This document shows, one piece after another, positions 19,201-26,973 of a stretch of 64,000 nt of DNA. How positions within the stretch are numbered: the first letter of the stretch is position 1; each line of letters starts with the position of its first letter. A model generated the notes under the pieces. It saw only the letters and a list, made by a program, of their open reading frames with translations, was not told where the DNA came from and searched no databases. Origin of the DNA: Methanosarcina siciliae T4/M (GTDB lineage Archaea; Halobacteriota; Methanosarcinia; Methanosarcinales; Methanosarcinaceae); NCBI RefSeq assembly GCF_000970085.1, contig NZ_CP009506.1:1550001-1614000 (forward strand), read 5' to 3'. Both the position numbers and the translations under genes were made by a program.

Positions 19201-19291
19201 GGATGGGGACTTTGAACTGAAAAGGAACAATGGCACAGAGTTCACTATGAGATTTACAGTGATAGAAAAAGATAAATCTGGCTCAAGTTAA
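16202..19291 (+). CDS. Multi-PAS/GAF sensor histidine kinase, kinase 4
   Basis: About 1029 residues. N-terminal PAS-like part, PAS and GAF are near-identical to kinase 3 (about residues 1-398). The rest is a PAS that instead resembles kinase 1 (QTLANAVESSNDAI), a coiled coil, two more PAS domains, HisKA_2 HHRIKNN (His about 814) and a HATPase (NELVSNSFKY, DDGIGIP). Switching between paralogue matches along its length indicates cassette exchange. ATG 16202 is chosen as for kinase 3; ATG 16184 is possible. The C-terminus is slightly shorter than in its relatives (ends EKDKSGSS). No membrane segment and no regulator nearby. Confidence 0.88.
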   Translation: MKARMEHFPAKNPNPVLSVEKDGTVLYSNEAAKPLLIEWGVETGEKLPSHIGDIVEGVLCRNRPEKMEIKVGKKVYLVTFQLLPEEECVNIYGFDISDQKVLEEKLRESEKKYRIVADNTFDWEFWLGPDGRFLYISPSCEQVTGYTVREFMDNPDLLQEIIHSDDRQEFLQHRHEFPSHHSVLEFRIITKDGEIRWLRHLCQPVYDGKGCYAGSRGSNRDITERKQEEQRVRRYNRILEGINWIFSNVVQAKTEEELGEACLSVALEVTGSEFGFIIEMGADGLLHDVAKSELAWEQCRMYDRTGHLYLPRDYPVHGLYGSVIINGKSFFTNDPQSHPDSRGLPEGHPLLRSFLGVPLIQDGKTIGSIAVANREGGYNHEQQEDLEAIAPAVVQALQRKKAEEKIQTLANAVESSNDAILTKSLDGIITSWNSGAEKIYGYSAEEVLGKNISVLEPDNTKGETKHLIEKITQGERVQHYETLRMKKDGTIINVSVTLSPVFDASGKLVAISAIARDITENKKAEEAIKIAHENLEEKVKERTAELEKAYESLKESEKSLAEAQRMAHIGNWDWDLVTGEVYWSDEMYLIYGRNPNEPGATYRELLNYIHPEDREYFDSAVNKWINGEFHRIDYRIILTNGEERTVHTLPEVIFDKNDVPIRVKGTTQDITERKKAEERIKTLANIVESSIDAVGTLSLDGIVTSWNKGAEQVYGYSPEEILGKHVSILAPSHLNKETLELIELIKQGKSIYQYETSRLGKDGKKIYVSITFSPVFDTNGKLSAVSFISRNITERKKAEEALRNFEIARKKELHHRIKNNLQVISSLLDLQADLFKGRKTITDSEVLKAFKESIDRVLSIALIHEELYKGKNIDLLNFSQYIKELANNLFLTYSLKTDVSLNFDLEDNLFLDMDTAIPLGMIVNELVSNSFKYAFPERDKGEIRIKLHREGKGKCKINGCKCADFVLTVSDDGIGIPENLNIKDLNSLGFQLVTSLVDQLDGDFELKRNNGTEFTMRFTVIEKDKSGSS

Positions 19292-19413
19292 CTTTAAACC
19301 ACAGGAAAATGAGTACAAAATTTGGAGTTATGAGGCAAAAAAGATTTACGTAGCAGGGGGCATAGTTATATCTATAAAAATGAAATTTAGCAACACATAG
19401 AGTATGCCTTTTT

Positions 19414-20079
19414 TTAAGATTTGAATATTGAATTTTGGCACCATTCAAATAATGCACTAAAATACTCGTCAAAATGATACTCCTTTTGATTTTTCAATTC
19501 CATAGCTTTAAGCAGAACTTTTTTATCTTCATCTGGTAATTGAGAAAGCAGCTCTCGTTTTGTCAGTATAAAATTTCCTGTGTTCTGAAAGTGAATGTTC
19601 TGCAAAATAAAAAAGACGGATTTATATGTACCTGGAAGCTTCATTATATTTTTTGCTCTTGAATCATGAATATATCGGTGACATAACTCGTGGTACAAAT
19701 TATTAAGACTCATTTTTATATAAGTTCTTTCATCTTCCACCGTATATGTGGGGACAAACTCTGACAACCTCCCATAATAATCCTTTGTGGTATGAACAAG
19801 CTGGCATATTTCACATGGGTTCCAATTTTTGATATCCGATTCTCCGCATATGAAACCGCACGATTTATCGCTATTTCCACATTCGGCAATTATTTCCCGA
19901 TAAGTCTCCATATCATTAACTGATAATCTATCAAGAATAACCATTACGTCAATATCACTGATTTCGTCGGCCTCTCCTCTAAAATAGCTTCCCTGCAATC
20001 CGACATATAATAACCGTGAGCTGTAATTTTGCTTTAATAAGTCGATCAGCTCTTTAAAATAAGTATCTATTCTAAGCAT
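19414..20079 (-). CDS. Nucleotidyltransferase-fold protein
   Basis: 221 residues. The motif GSYFRGEADEISDIDVMV (about residues 30-47) is the polymerase-beta-like nucleotidyltransferase signature G-S-x(n)-D-x-D, so it probably transfers a nucleotide to a small molecule or protein. Its start overlaps the end of the Nudix gene by 13 bp, so the two are co-translated. This pairing and the sequence style remind me of Firmicutes accessory genes, suggesting transfer from bacteria (inference). Substrate unknown; it need not confer antibiotic resistance. Confidence 0.75.
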   Translation of the reverse strand: MLRIDTYFKELIDLLKQNYSSRLLYVGLQGSYFRGEADEISDIDVMVILDRLSVNDMETYREIIAECGNSDKSCGFICGESDIKNWNPCEICQLVHTTKDYYGRLSEFVPTYTVEDERTYIKMSLNNLYHELCHRYIHDSRAKNIMKLPGTYKSVFFILQNIHFQNTGNFILTKRELLSQLPDEDKKVLLKAMELKNQKEYHFDEYFSALFEWCQNSIFKS

Positions 20080-20531
20080 TCCGGATCCCCCGTTTCTTCA
20101 TTTCCCAAATATACTTTGTGCGTTTTTCCCTCATAAAGGTTCATAATCTGCCTACGCAGCTTTGAAGGATACAGAGGCTGAGTATTGAGCGTTTTTATAT
20201 CCAACCAATCATATCCAATTTGATTTGTGTCACCGTGTAAGGCTGTGTTGGGAATCTCGGCGACATATTCACACAGGAAAACTAAATCCACCCGATGAAA
20301 TCTCTCACCATGAACACCTTCAACAGCAAAAACCAGTTCTTTCGGAGTAACACTGATTCCCAATTCTTCGGAAACCTCACGACAAGCGGCATCAGGGAGC
20401 AGTTCCTCTGTTTCCTGCCCTCCGCCAGGCATGATATACCAAACTTCACCATTCTCCTGCAATTTTATTGCAAGCATCTTACCGTTTTTAATTATCAAAG
20501 CTTTTGCAGAATTTCTTATCAATCGACCCAT
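20067..20531 (-). CDS. Nudix hydrolase
   Basis: 154 residues. A complete Nudix box is visible around residues 37-60: GGQETEE followed by REVSEELG, fitting G-x5-E-x7-R-E-U-x-E-E-x-G-U. It should hydrolyse a nucleoside diphosphate linked to some group X, using Mg at the two glutamates. It heads a two-gene unit with the overlapping nucleotidyltransferase. The pair sits between kinase 4 and the intact tRNA-Leu, at the edge of the accessory block. The substrate cannot be read from sequence. Confidence 0.85.
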   Translation of the reverse strand: MGRLIRNSAKALIIKNGKMLAIKLQENGEVWYIMPGGGQETEELLPDAACREVSEELGISVTPKELVFAVEGVHGERFHRVDLVFLCEYVAEIPNTALHGDTNQIGYDWLDIKTLNTQPLYPSKLRRQIMNLYEGKTHKVYLGNEETGDPECLE

Positions 20532-20930
20532 AAGCTGCTCTCCCTATTATATAATAATCTCACTGGCAAAATCACTGGATTTTAAATATGGCTACAATCC
20601 TTTGAACATGAAATATTGACCTGTGCCAGAAGAGTTCGAATATTGAGTTTGATCGAAAAGTGAATTTTTCTTGGGAATTCAAGATTTCAATCCAAAAATG
20701 TAAAAATCACTAGATTTTGGAACTGAGTCGCAAAATCGCTAAAAATATACAATCGTACACTATATCCTTGATTAGCTATCTATTGATATAGTTGATAAAC
20801 AGCGAAGTTTTGTAACAATGCATTATAAATGATCACAGATTTAAGTTTTGTTTTATAAGGTTCTGTTAATACCCAATAGATCATAAATGCTGTAATGGCT
20901 AATAATATGTCTTTTAAAAAAAGAAAGAGT
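20532..20930. other. Intergenic, nothing recognised
   Basis: About 400 AT-rich bases between the Nudix start and the 3' end of tRNA-Leu. A repeated phrase about 'aaaatcactgg/aaaatcactag' occurs near 20569 and 20702. No gene or stable hairpin that I can support. Confidence 0.3.
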
Positions 20931-21014
20931 GCGAGAGGTGCGATTCGAACGCACGAACTCCTACAAGACTAGGCTCTGAACCTAGCGCCTTTGACCTGGC
21001 TGGGCAACTCTCGC
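20931..21014 (-). tRNA. tRNA-Leu (CAG)
   Basis: Read on the minus strand: 7-bp acceptor GCGAGAG/CTCTCGC, D arm, anticodon stem CTAGG/CCTAG with loop TTCAGAG giving anticodon CAG, a long class II variable arm, and T arm GTGCGTTCGAATCGCAC. It is 84 nt long and no CCA is encoded. A TATA-like AAAGTATAAAAA lies about 45-50 bp upstream (around 21056-21068). Two degraded copies of its 3' end lie at 3292 and 15983. Confidence 0.95.
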
Positions 21015-21219
21015 AGAATGTAACTCGTGTTTCAGCAGCACATAGTAGTGCTCTTTGTTTTTATACTTTTTCCTTGAAATCCTTTTCGGGATATGAAAAT
21101 CCGGGTTACTTTTTTAAGACTTTTGCTTTGTAAGGACAGAAGGCAATAATGTTACCTTTCAGGCTCGGGATCCATTGGGATATGGGCCTTTGAAGATAAG
21201 GGGGGAAATTGATGAAAAT

Positions 21220-22128
21220 TTATCTCATCAATTTCAGGATAAGGGCTTTCTGGGCGTGCAGGCGGTTTTCTGCCTCTTCGAAGATTACGGAGTTCGGGCC
21301 GTCCATTACCTCGTCCGTAATTTCAAGGCCTCGTCTGGCGGGCAGGCAGTGCATCACTATTACGTCCGGCTTTGCAACGCCGAGGAGTTCGGTGTTGACC
21401 TGGAAGGAAGCAAATTCTTTCAGGCGCTTCTCCTGTTCTGCTTCGTCACCCATGGAGACCCAGACATCCGTATAAATGATGTCAGCATCTTTGGCTGCAG
21501 CTTTCGGGTCATCCGTAATTGTGAACTTGCCTCCGAGAGCTTTTGCCTGTTCGAGGAACTCGGCTTCGGGTTCATAGCCTTTCGGGCAGGCAACGGCAAA
21601 CTCCATTCCCACAATAGCCGAGCCCAGCAGGGCTGAGTTGCAGACATTGTTTCCGTCTCCTACCCAGGCGAACTTCAGGCCTTCGAACTTTTTCTTAAAC
21701 TCCATGATGGTCATGAAATCCCCGAGGATCTGGCAGGGGTGTTCCCTGTCTGAAAGGGCATTGATCACGGGCATGGTTGAATATTTGGCAAGCTTTTCCA
21801 CGGTATCGTGGCTCATGACTCTTGCCATCAGCCCGTGCAGGTAACCGGAAAGAGTCCTGGCTGTATCTTCAATCGTCTCGCCTCTGCCGACCTGGATATC
21901 CCTGGAGTTCAGGTAAAGGGCATGCCCTCCGAAGTCTGCCATTGCAACTTCGAAAGATACCCTGGTCCTTGTGGAGGATTTCTCGAAAATCATCCCGAGA
22001 CTTTTGTTCTTCAGGTACTCGGTAGATTCTCCTGCCTTGCGCTTTGCTTTCAGGTCCGCTGCCGATTCGAGGAGTTCGTAAATCTCCTCCTTTGACAGGT
22101 CAGTTATTGAAAGTACATCTCTCTTCAT
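21220..22128 (-). CDS. argF: Ornithine carbamoyltransferase
   Basis: 302 residues, the full family length. It converts ornithine and carbamoyl phosphate to citrulline in arginine biosynthesis. The carbamoyl-phosphate site STRTR is at residues 52-56, HPCQ follows near 132, and the ornithine/catalytic HCLP lies in VMHCLPARRG near the C-terminus. The start ATG at 22128 fits the MKRDVLSI opening. It lies 124 bp downstream of purD on the same strand; the gap holds a repeated TATTAACGCA motif. A core gene with no anomalies. Confidence 0.95.
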   Translation of the reverse strand: MKRDVLSITDLSKEEIYELLESAADLKAKRKAGESTEYLKNKSLGMIFEKSSTRTRVSFEVAMADFGGHALYLNSRDIQVGRGETIEDTARTLSGYLHGLMARVMSHDTVEKLAKYSTMPVINALSDREHPCQILGDFMTIMEFKKKFEGLKFAWVGDGNNVCNSALLGSAIVGMEFAVACPKGYEPEAEFLEQAKALGGKFTITDDPKAAAKDADIIYTDVWVSMGDEAEQEKRLKEFASFQVNTELLGVAKPDVIVMHCLPARRGLEITDEVMDGPNSVIFEEAENRLHAQKALILKLMR

Positions 22129-22252
22129 CGTCTCAAACCCCGACTTCGTTCTGGCCGAATTTGAATTTTTATACTACTGCATAGTACTTATTAACGCAGT
22201 ATTTATTAACGCATTATTTACGCGCTGTACTCCTTCATTGCTTTTGAGACAG

Positions 22253-23554
22253 TCAGCCTCTAAGTTCTTTCATATGGTCGATTCTTTTCCGGATAAGACT
22301 GGCAGTGCCGATATCTTTCCGGAAGAAGAGTTTACCCTGAATATTTTCAAGAGCACTCTGGGCGATTTTTTCTGCGGCCTCTATTGTTTCCGCACGCCCT
22401 ACAACAGCAACGGCACGGGAGCCGGTGGTGTAAATTTTTCCATCTTTTTCATACACGCTTGCATAGTAGACTGAAGCTTCTCCCAGGTCTCCTACAAGCA
22501 CTTCACTGTCTTTTTCAGGATTCTCCGGGTAGCCTGCAGGAACTGCGTACTTGCAGACCGTCGCTTTCCTGCTGAACTTAACAGGCAGGGAATCTAGGGT
22601 GCCGTTTACCACAGCTGACATAATTTCTACAAAATCAGTCTCAATAAGGGGGATAACATTCATAGCTTCAGGGTCCCCGAACCGCGCATTGAACTCCACG
22701 ACTTTGGGCCCGCTGGTTGTAAGGATGAACTGCCCGTAAAGAACCCCCTGGTATCCTGTCCCGGTTTCCTCATGAAGCGCTGTTACGGTATGCTGCATGA
22801 TCTTTTTTGCCTGCTCGATATCGTCAGCAAGCATGAAAGGCAGGATTTCTCCCGCATCGGTATATGAGCCCATCCCACCCGTATTCGGGCCGAGGTCCCC
22901 TTCATAAGCTCTTTTATGGTCCTGCACCGCAGGGAAAAAAGCAAGGTTTTTTCCGTCCACAAAAGCCTGGAGGGTGAATTCTTCCCCTATGAAACGCTCT
23001 TCAATAACTACGGATCCTTTCTCCAGAAGCTCGCTTGTATATTCCATGGCAGCTTTGAGGTCCGGGAGCTGGTCGCCCATCACCTTTACGCCTTTTCCGC
23101 CCGTGAGCCCCGAGGGCTTGACCGCAACATCACCCAGCTTTTCAATGAAGGCACGTGCAGGAGCTTCTTCCGTGAAAACCTCATAAGCAGGGCATCCTTC
23201 GATTCCGTATTTCTTCATGAAATTTCTTGCCCATGCCTTATCAAACTCAATAACAGCACAGGCTTTTTTCGGGCCTACGACAGGGACCCCGATTTCCCAG
23301 AGGGCATCTGCGACTCCTGCAGCGAGCGGCGCTTCAGGCCCAACAAAAGCCATTTCAATGTTCCTGGCTTTTGCATATTCAACGATTTTTTCAACCTCGG
23401 TTTCCTTTTCAAGCAGGAAATCCTCACAGAGGGCGGCAATTCCGGGGTTTTTCTTTGCCATTAACGCATAAAGGATGGGGTTATGCTTGCTTTTCTTAAT
23501 TCCTTCGGCAATTGCGTGTTCCCTTCCGCCGCCGCCGATGAGCAAAATCTTCAT
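22253..23554 (-). CDS. purD: Phosphoribosylamine-glycine ligase (GAR synthetase)
   Basis: 433 residues. ATP-grasp enzyme for the second step of purine synthesis, joining glycine to phosphoribosylamine. Seen: the N-terminal loop LIGGGGREHAIAE, the ATP-grasp glycine loop PSGLTGGKGVKV (about residue 133), GPNTGGMGSY, and VEFNARFGDPE for metal binding. Two close ATGs exist; the second (23554) is better spaced from the GGAG just upstream. It is upstream of argF on the same strand. Typical length; nothing odd. Confidence 0.95.
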   Translation of the reverse strand: MKILLIGGGGREHAIAEGIKKSKHNPILYALMAKKNPGIAALCEDFLLEKETEVEKIVEYAKARNIEMAFVGPEAPLAAGVADALWEIGVPVVGPKKACAVIEFDKAWARNFMKKYGIEGCPAYEVFTEEAPARAFIEKLGDVAVKPSGLTGGKGVKVMGDQLPDLKAAMEYTSELLEKGSVVIEERFIGEEFTLQAFVDGKNLAFFPAVQDHKRAYEGDLGPNTGGMGSYTDAGEILPFMLADDIEQAKKIMQHTVTALHEETGTGYQGVLYGQFILTTSGPKVVEFNARFGDPEAMNVIPLIETDFVEIMSAVVNGTLDSLPVKFSRKATVCKYAVPAGYPENPEKDSEVLVGDLGEASVYYASVYEKDGKIYTTGSRAVAVVGRAETIEAAEKIAQSALENIQGKLFFRKDIGTASLIRKRIDHMKELRG

Positions 23555-24216
23555 TTTCATTCTCCTTGTTCAAAAAAATTTATTTTTAACCTGAAATTTG
23601 TTCTTGATATCTAAGGGGGAAATTCAGTGAAGAAAAGGTAATGGATTCTGGGAATTCGCAAGACCTTTCTTTCTATTTCAAAAGTATTTTTATCTCTGTG
23701 GATGATATTTTTAACCAATAACACGATAAAAGGATTTCCTAATTCTCTATTTCTTCTGATAAATATCTTCTCATTGTTAAGCTCAAATTTATATAAAAAA
23801 TCAGTTAGTTTTAACGTTTTTACGGTTAGTTTCACTTCCCGAGTTTCGCTTCGGGAGCACGAGGTCCGTTTCGCTTCGCTCAAGCGGACTACTTGATGGG
23901 TTTTTGCAGGTAGTTTCGCTCAAGAGGTCTAATTTATGGTTTGGAATAGTGAAATTCACTCCGGTGAACTAAAATTATAGATCTATCTGACAAGTGCAAC
24001 GTTATTCGCTATCCTGAACCGTTCATGTCCGCTCGACATAGGAGAGCGGTCTTTCTCAAAAAGACTGAAAAGAAGGAGAAAAACAAGTAAAGTAAGAACT
24101 ATCAAAGAAGCTGTAAATACAAACAAAAAAAAGAACAAATCAAGTTACATCAAAAAATGTCCCTCTTCTGTATATCTTTTCCAATCAAAATTCTTTGTTC
24201 TGCTCTTTGTGAAGGG
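23555..24216. other. Non-coding region carrying a structured repeat
   Basis: About 660 bases without a supported gene. A 90-codon minus ORF (23611-23883) overlaps the repeat and has no ribosome site. The stretch contains the hairpin element at 23838-24053, then A-rich DNA. Confidence 0.5.
23838..24053. repeat. Structured intergenic repeat element, copy 1
   Basis: Hairpin A is CCCGA...TCGGG (23838-23855). Hairpin B is GTCCGTTT...AAGCGGAC (23864-23889). Hairpin C is CCGCTC...GAGCGG (about 24029-24051). The same order recurs at 37074-37270. In hairpin B one pair is G-C here and T-A there, with a neighbouring wobble, so pairing is kept while the sequence changes. Function unknown. Confidence 0.65.
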
Positions 24217-24235
24217 CCGCCAGACAAGCTGGCGG
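24217..24235. terminator. Strong 7-bp GC hairpin
   Basis: CCGCCAG, loop ACAAG, CTGGCGG: a perfect and very stable stem between purD upstream DNA and the 3' end of pyrE. It could end the pyrE transcript, about 175 bp past its stop, or be part of an intergenic repeat. Confidence 0.4.
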
Positions 24236-24409
24236 GGGTGCTTAGATTTCTCTGTGGATTTAAATGAGGTTCTCTGGGTCAAGAGAATATCCTTTGAACA
24301 GTGAGGAAAATTACGAATTCAGTTTCTTTGGTGTCATTCTCTTGACGTCAGTATGGTTCGTCTGTTACATCGTTAAACAGAGGTTCGGGAAAGTGCTCCG
24401 GCACTTACC

Positions 24410-24973
24410 TTACTTTAGGAGGTCACTTGCAGTTACCAGAGGCACAAATTCGGCATCTGCTTCTTTGAGTTTTTCCTTTGCTCCTTCTTCCCGGTCCACT
24501 ACGGTGATAACGTATTTGACGCGGGCTCCTGTTTCCCTTACAACCTCGATTGCGTCCCGGACCGAGCCTCCGCTGGTTGTTACGTCTTCGAGCATTACCA
24601 GCCTGTCTTCGGGTTTGAGGTCTCCTACAAACCTGCTTTTTGTGCCATATTCCTTGACGGATTTTCTGACTATCAGCAGGGGAAGCCCTGTTTCGAGGGA
24701 AACTGCAGTTGCCAGGGGGACTCCCCCGAGTTCCACACCTGAAACGGTGTCAACATCCATTTCCTTTACCCTTAGGGCCGCCTGCCTGGCAATGATTTTC
24801 AGGGTTTTGGGGTCGGTGCTGGCTTTCTTGATATCGATGTAGTATTTGCTTTTCTTTCCCGAGGCGAGCGTGAAGTCCCCGTAGCGGACAGCTCCGCAGG
24901 CTTTGAGGGCTGCGATCAGTTCCTGTTTCTGTGTCTCGATTTCGTTTCCGGTATCTGGTTTTGATTGACTCAT
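24410..24973 (-). CDS. pyrE: Orotate phosphoribosyltransferase
   Basis: 187 residues. It joins orotate and PRPP to make OMP in pyrimidine synthesis. The PRPP-binding motif VMLEDVTTSGGS is at about residues 125-136, and the phosphoribosyltransferase core GVELGGVPLA is upstream. The ATG at 24973 (MSQSKPD) is preferred over 24997 because GGTGAG lies just before it. Same strand as carS, 110 bp downstream of it. Typical length and no anomaly. Confidence 0.93.
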   Translation of the reverse strand: MSQSKPDTGNEIETQKQELIAALKACGAVRYGDFTLASGKKSKYYIDIKKASTDPKTLKIIARQAALRVKEMDVDTVSGVELGGVPLATAVSLETGLPLLIVRKSVKEYGTKSRFVGDLKPEDRLVMLEDVTTSGGSVRDAIEVVRETGARVKYVITVVDREEGAKEKLKEADAEFVPLVTASDLLK

Positions 24974-25082
24974 TTTCTCACCAGTAGTTTTTTCCATTTT
25001 CTCAAGTTTTTCTCTTCTACAGGGTCTTCCTTCTACAGGATCTTCTTCTCATGTGGGGCTCATTAATTTTTCCCGGTGAATT

Positions 25083-25610
25083 TTACCAGGGTTCTTTCTT
25101 GACCCCTATAAAGTATCCGATTATGTTTGTTGTAAGATGGAGCAGAGGGGTCATTATGAGGACTGTAAGCGCGATCCCGGTTGTGAAATTGCTCACGAAC
25201 CATTCCGGGGCTACAAGGTATGTGAAAACCCAGGCTCCTACAACGAAATCCAGCTGGTCTACAAGAGGCAGGGACGCTCCCCTTTTAAGACCCATCCTGC
25301 GCTTGAAAAAGCTCTTGAACATATCTCCGAACAGGGCGCCGGAGGCAAGAGCAAGAACAACAATCAGAGCGGTTGCATAATCCGGGCCAAAGGTAGGCAT
25401 TTTGATTCCCATGATCTCAAAACCCCTCATACTCAGCCATATCTCAATGCATCCTGCAAGAAACCCGCAAAATATGCCTGAAAAGAGTCCTCTGTAGGTC
25501 TTCCCGTCTCCTAGAATCCTTCTCCCGTCCTTATAAGTCCTGCCCCCGTCGATAGGCTTTCCTCCTCCGAAGACGGCTGCGAAGGGATTGGAGAGGTAGG
25601 CCGGAAGCAT
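25083..25610 (-). CDS. carS: CDP-archaeol synthase (CarS)
   Basis: At least 175 residues, a polytopic membrane enzyme that activates digeranylgeranylglyceryl phosphate with CTP in archaeal lipid synthesis. Features: GGGKPIDGGRTYKDGRRILGD, the Mg/CTP region shared with CdsA, GALFGDMFKSFFKRR and LVDQLDFV, and about four or five hydrophobic segments. The ATG at 25610 may not be the true start. The upstream frame reads E-L-I-I-K-A-F-W-L, which looks like the family's first helix, but no ATG, GTG or TTG precedes it; the expected position (25641-25643) is ACG. The start is therefore uncertain. Confidence 0.9.
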   Translation of the reverse strand: MLPAYLSNPFAAVFGGGKPIDGGRTYKDGRRILGDGKTYRGLFSGIFCGFLAGCIEIWLSMRGFEIMGIKMPTFGPDYATALIVVLALASGALFGDMFKSFFKRRMGLKRGASLPLVDQLDFVVGAWVFTYLVAPEWFVSNFTTGIALTVLIMTPLLHLTTNIIGYFIGVKKEPW

Positions 25611-25925
25611 CAGCCAGAATGCCTTGATTATTAGCTCGATCGTAGTATCAACTCTTAACTTTCTAATTTTTAATAACGCTCTAATTTCCGGTTTATTCTT
25701 TTCTGAGGCAGAAGTTAACTTTCTTCCATATCCTTATTCTTTTTATTTTTTTGTATGGCTTGCTTGCAGGGGGAGAAATATAATTATTTTCCGTTCTCCT
25801 CGCCCTTTATCCTGCGACTTTTTTAGTTACTTTTAAATAATGGGCGTTTAAGTAAATATTAGTCCCTATTTAATTGTATTTATTTTATGAAGTTTTATTT
25901 TTCATTCACTTTCTCAAGGTTTTTT

Positions 25926-26945
25926 ATGAAAAAGCTAAACGATGTTCTCACAGTTCGCAGCACCATATTTGCTACAGTCTCCATGCTGGTGCTGCTTGCC
26001 GCTCTGATAACGATGGGGCTTTTAACCCCATTTATCGTGAGGGTCAGTACAGGAGAAGAAATCCTGCTTGATTCTGCCTATTTTAATCTGCGGGCAGCCC
26101 TGCCTACCCTTGCCCTCGTAATGCTTTTGACCCTGTGCCTCCTGCTCGGGAGTGCAGGGAGAAAGGAAGCCCTTCTTGCGCTCGGGCTCGGAGTTGCAGG
26201 TTCCGCACTTTCGGTTGTTTTTTCTCCGTTTTCAAGTCTGCCTGTCAATATCTCGTTTTCACTCCTCGCAGTGGCTCTCTTTGCGGTTATGTACAGGCTG
26301 CTTTCTTCGAAGGAAAAGACCCTGAAAGGAACTCTTCGGAGGGCAGGCTCTCATATTATTCACCTTGGGGTAGTCCTGCTCCTTGTTGGCATTCTCTTCA
26401 GCACCAACATGAAGCTTGAAGACTCTGCTGCTGTCCCTGTGGGAGAGGTGGGCACTTTCCAGGACATGGGGTACAGCATTCAGGTTACCAACATCACTTC
26501 GGGAATCGAAGGGGCTCCTTACGGGAGCTACCCTGGCTCGGCTTATGTAAGTACCGTATATTTCGATGTGTACAGGTGGGGACAGCCTTTTGACAGCGGA
26601 CAGGTCAGGTACATAAGCGACTTCAAATGGGAACAGTCCTACACCGAAACCTATATTCACAGAGGGCTTCTGGAAGAACTCTTTATCGCCCCCAAATCCG
26701 TGGATACAAAAACCCAGACCGTGGAACTTTATGTACGGAAGGTCCCCTTCATGACTTCTCTCTGGGGAGGGTTTTATTTGATGGTGCTTGGTATCCTCTT
26801 ACTCTTCATCTCAGACTCTCTTGCAGGGGAAAAAGGTGCCCCCGGAAGCGGCCTTTCCGGAACCCTTACTTCTGAAAAAGGGGCTCAGGTAAAAGGAATC
26901 AAAAATGACAGCAAAAAAAAGCGCGTTAGCAAAAAAAATGTATGA
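25926..26945 (+). CDS. ccmF2: CcmF C-terminal half (cytochrome c heme lyase subunit)
   Basis: 339 residues; I read it as the C-terminal half of CcmF, the haem-attachment component of system I cytochrome c maturation. About four N-terminal membrane helices include the conserved HIIHLGVVLLLVGILFS segment. A ~130-residue extracytoplasmic domain (about 175-300) and a last helix LWGGFYLMVLGILLLF follow. It precedes the N-terminal half (26970) on the same strand, so the two halves are in reverse order compared with intact CcmF. ATG 25926 is chosen; ATG 25887 is in frame. The lysine-rich tail overlaps a 22-codon mini-ORF. Confident about the Ccm family, less about which homologues are split. Confidence 0.75.
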   Translation: MKKLNDVLTVRSTIFATVSMLVLLAALITMGLLTPFIVRVSTGEEILLDSAYFNLRAALPTLALVMLLTLCLLLGSAGRKEALLALGLGVAGSALSVVFSPFSSLPVNISFSLLAVALFAVMYRLLSSKEKTLKGTLRRAGSHIIHLGVVLLLVGILFSTNMKLEDSAAVPVGEVGTFQDMGYSIQVTNITSGIEGAPYGSYPGSAYVSTVYFDVYRWGQPFDSGQVRYISDFKWEQSYTETYIHRGLLEELFIAPKSVDTKTQTVELYVRKVPFMTSLWGGFYLMVLGILLLFISDSLAGEKGAPGSGLSGTLTSEKGAQVKGIKNDSKKKRVSKKNV

Positions 26946-26973
26946 GACGGGTGTGCAGATGGTGATCGTATGA
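26905..26973 (+). CDS. 22-codon mini-ORF coupling the two ccmF halves
   Basis: ATG at 26905 opens MTAKKSALAKKMYETGVQMV (22 residues in all). It overlaps the 3' end of ccmF2 in another frame and ends in a TGA that shares bases with the ATG of ccmF1 (ATGA). No membrane helix, so it is not a CcmD. It may only pass ribosomes to ccmF1, and it may be chance. Confidence 0.3.
   Translation: MTAKKSALAKKMYETGVQMVIV

Noticed and set aside
23611..23883. 90-codon minus-strand ORF
   Set aside because: Its start lies in the hairpin repeat, and the same AKRTSCSR phrase appears at the second repeat copy, so it is produced by the repeat.
24264..24842. 192-codon plus-strand ORF
   Set aside because: Antisense to pyrE, a well-supported gene.
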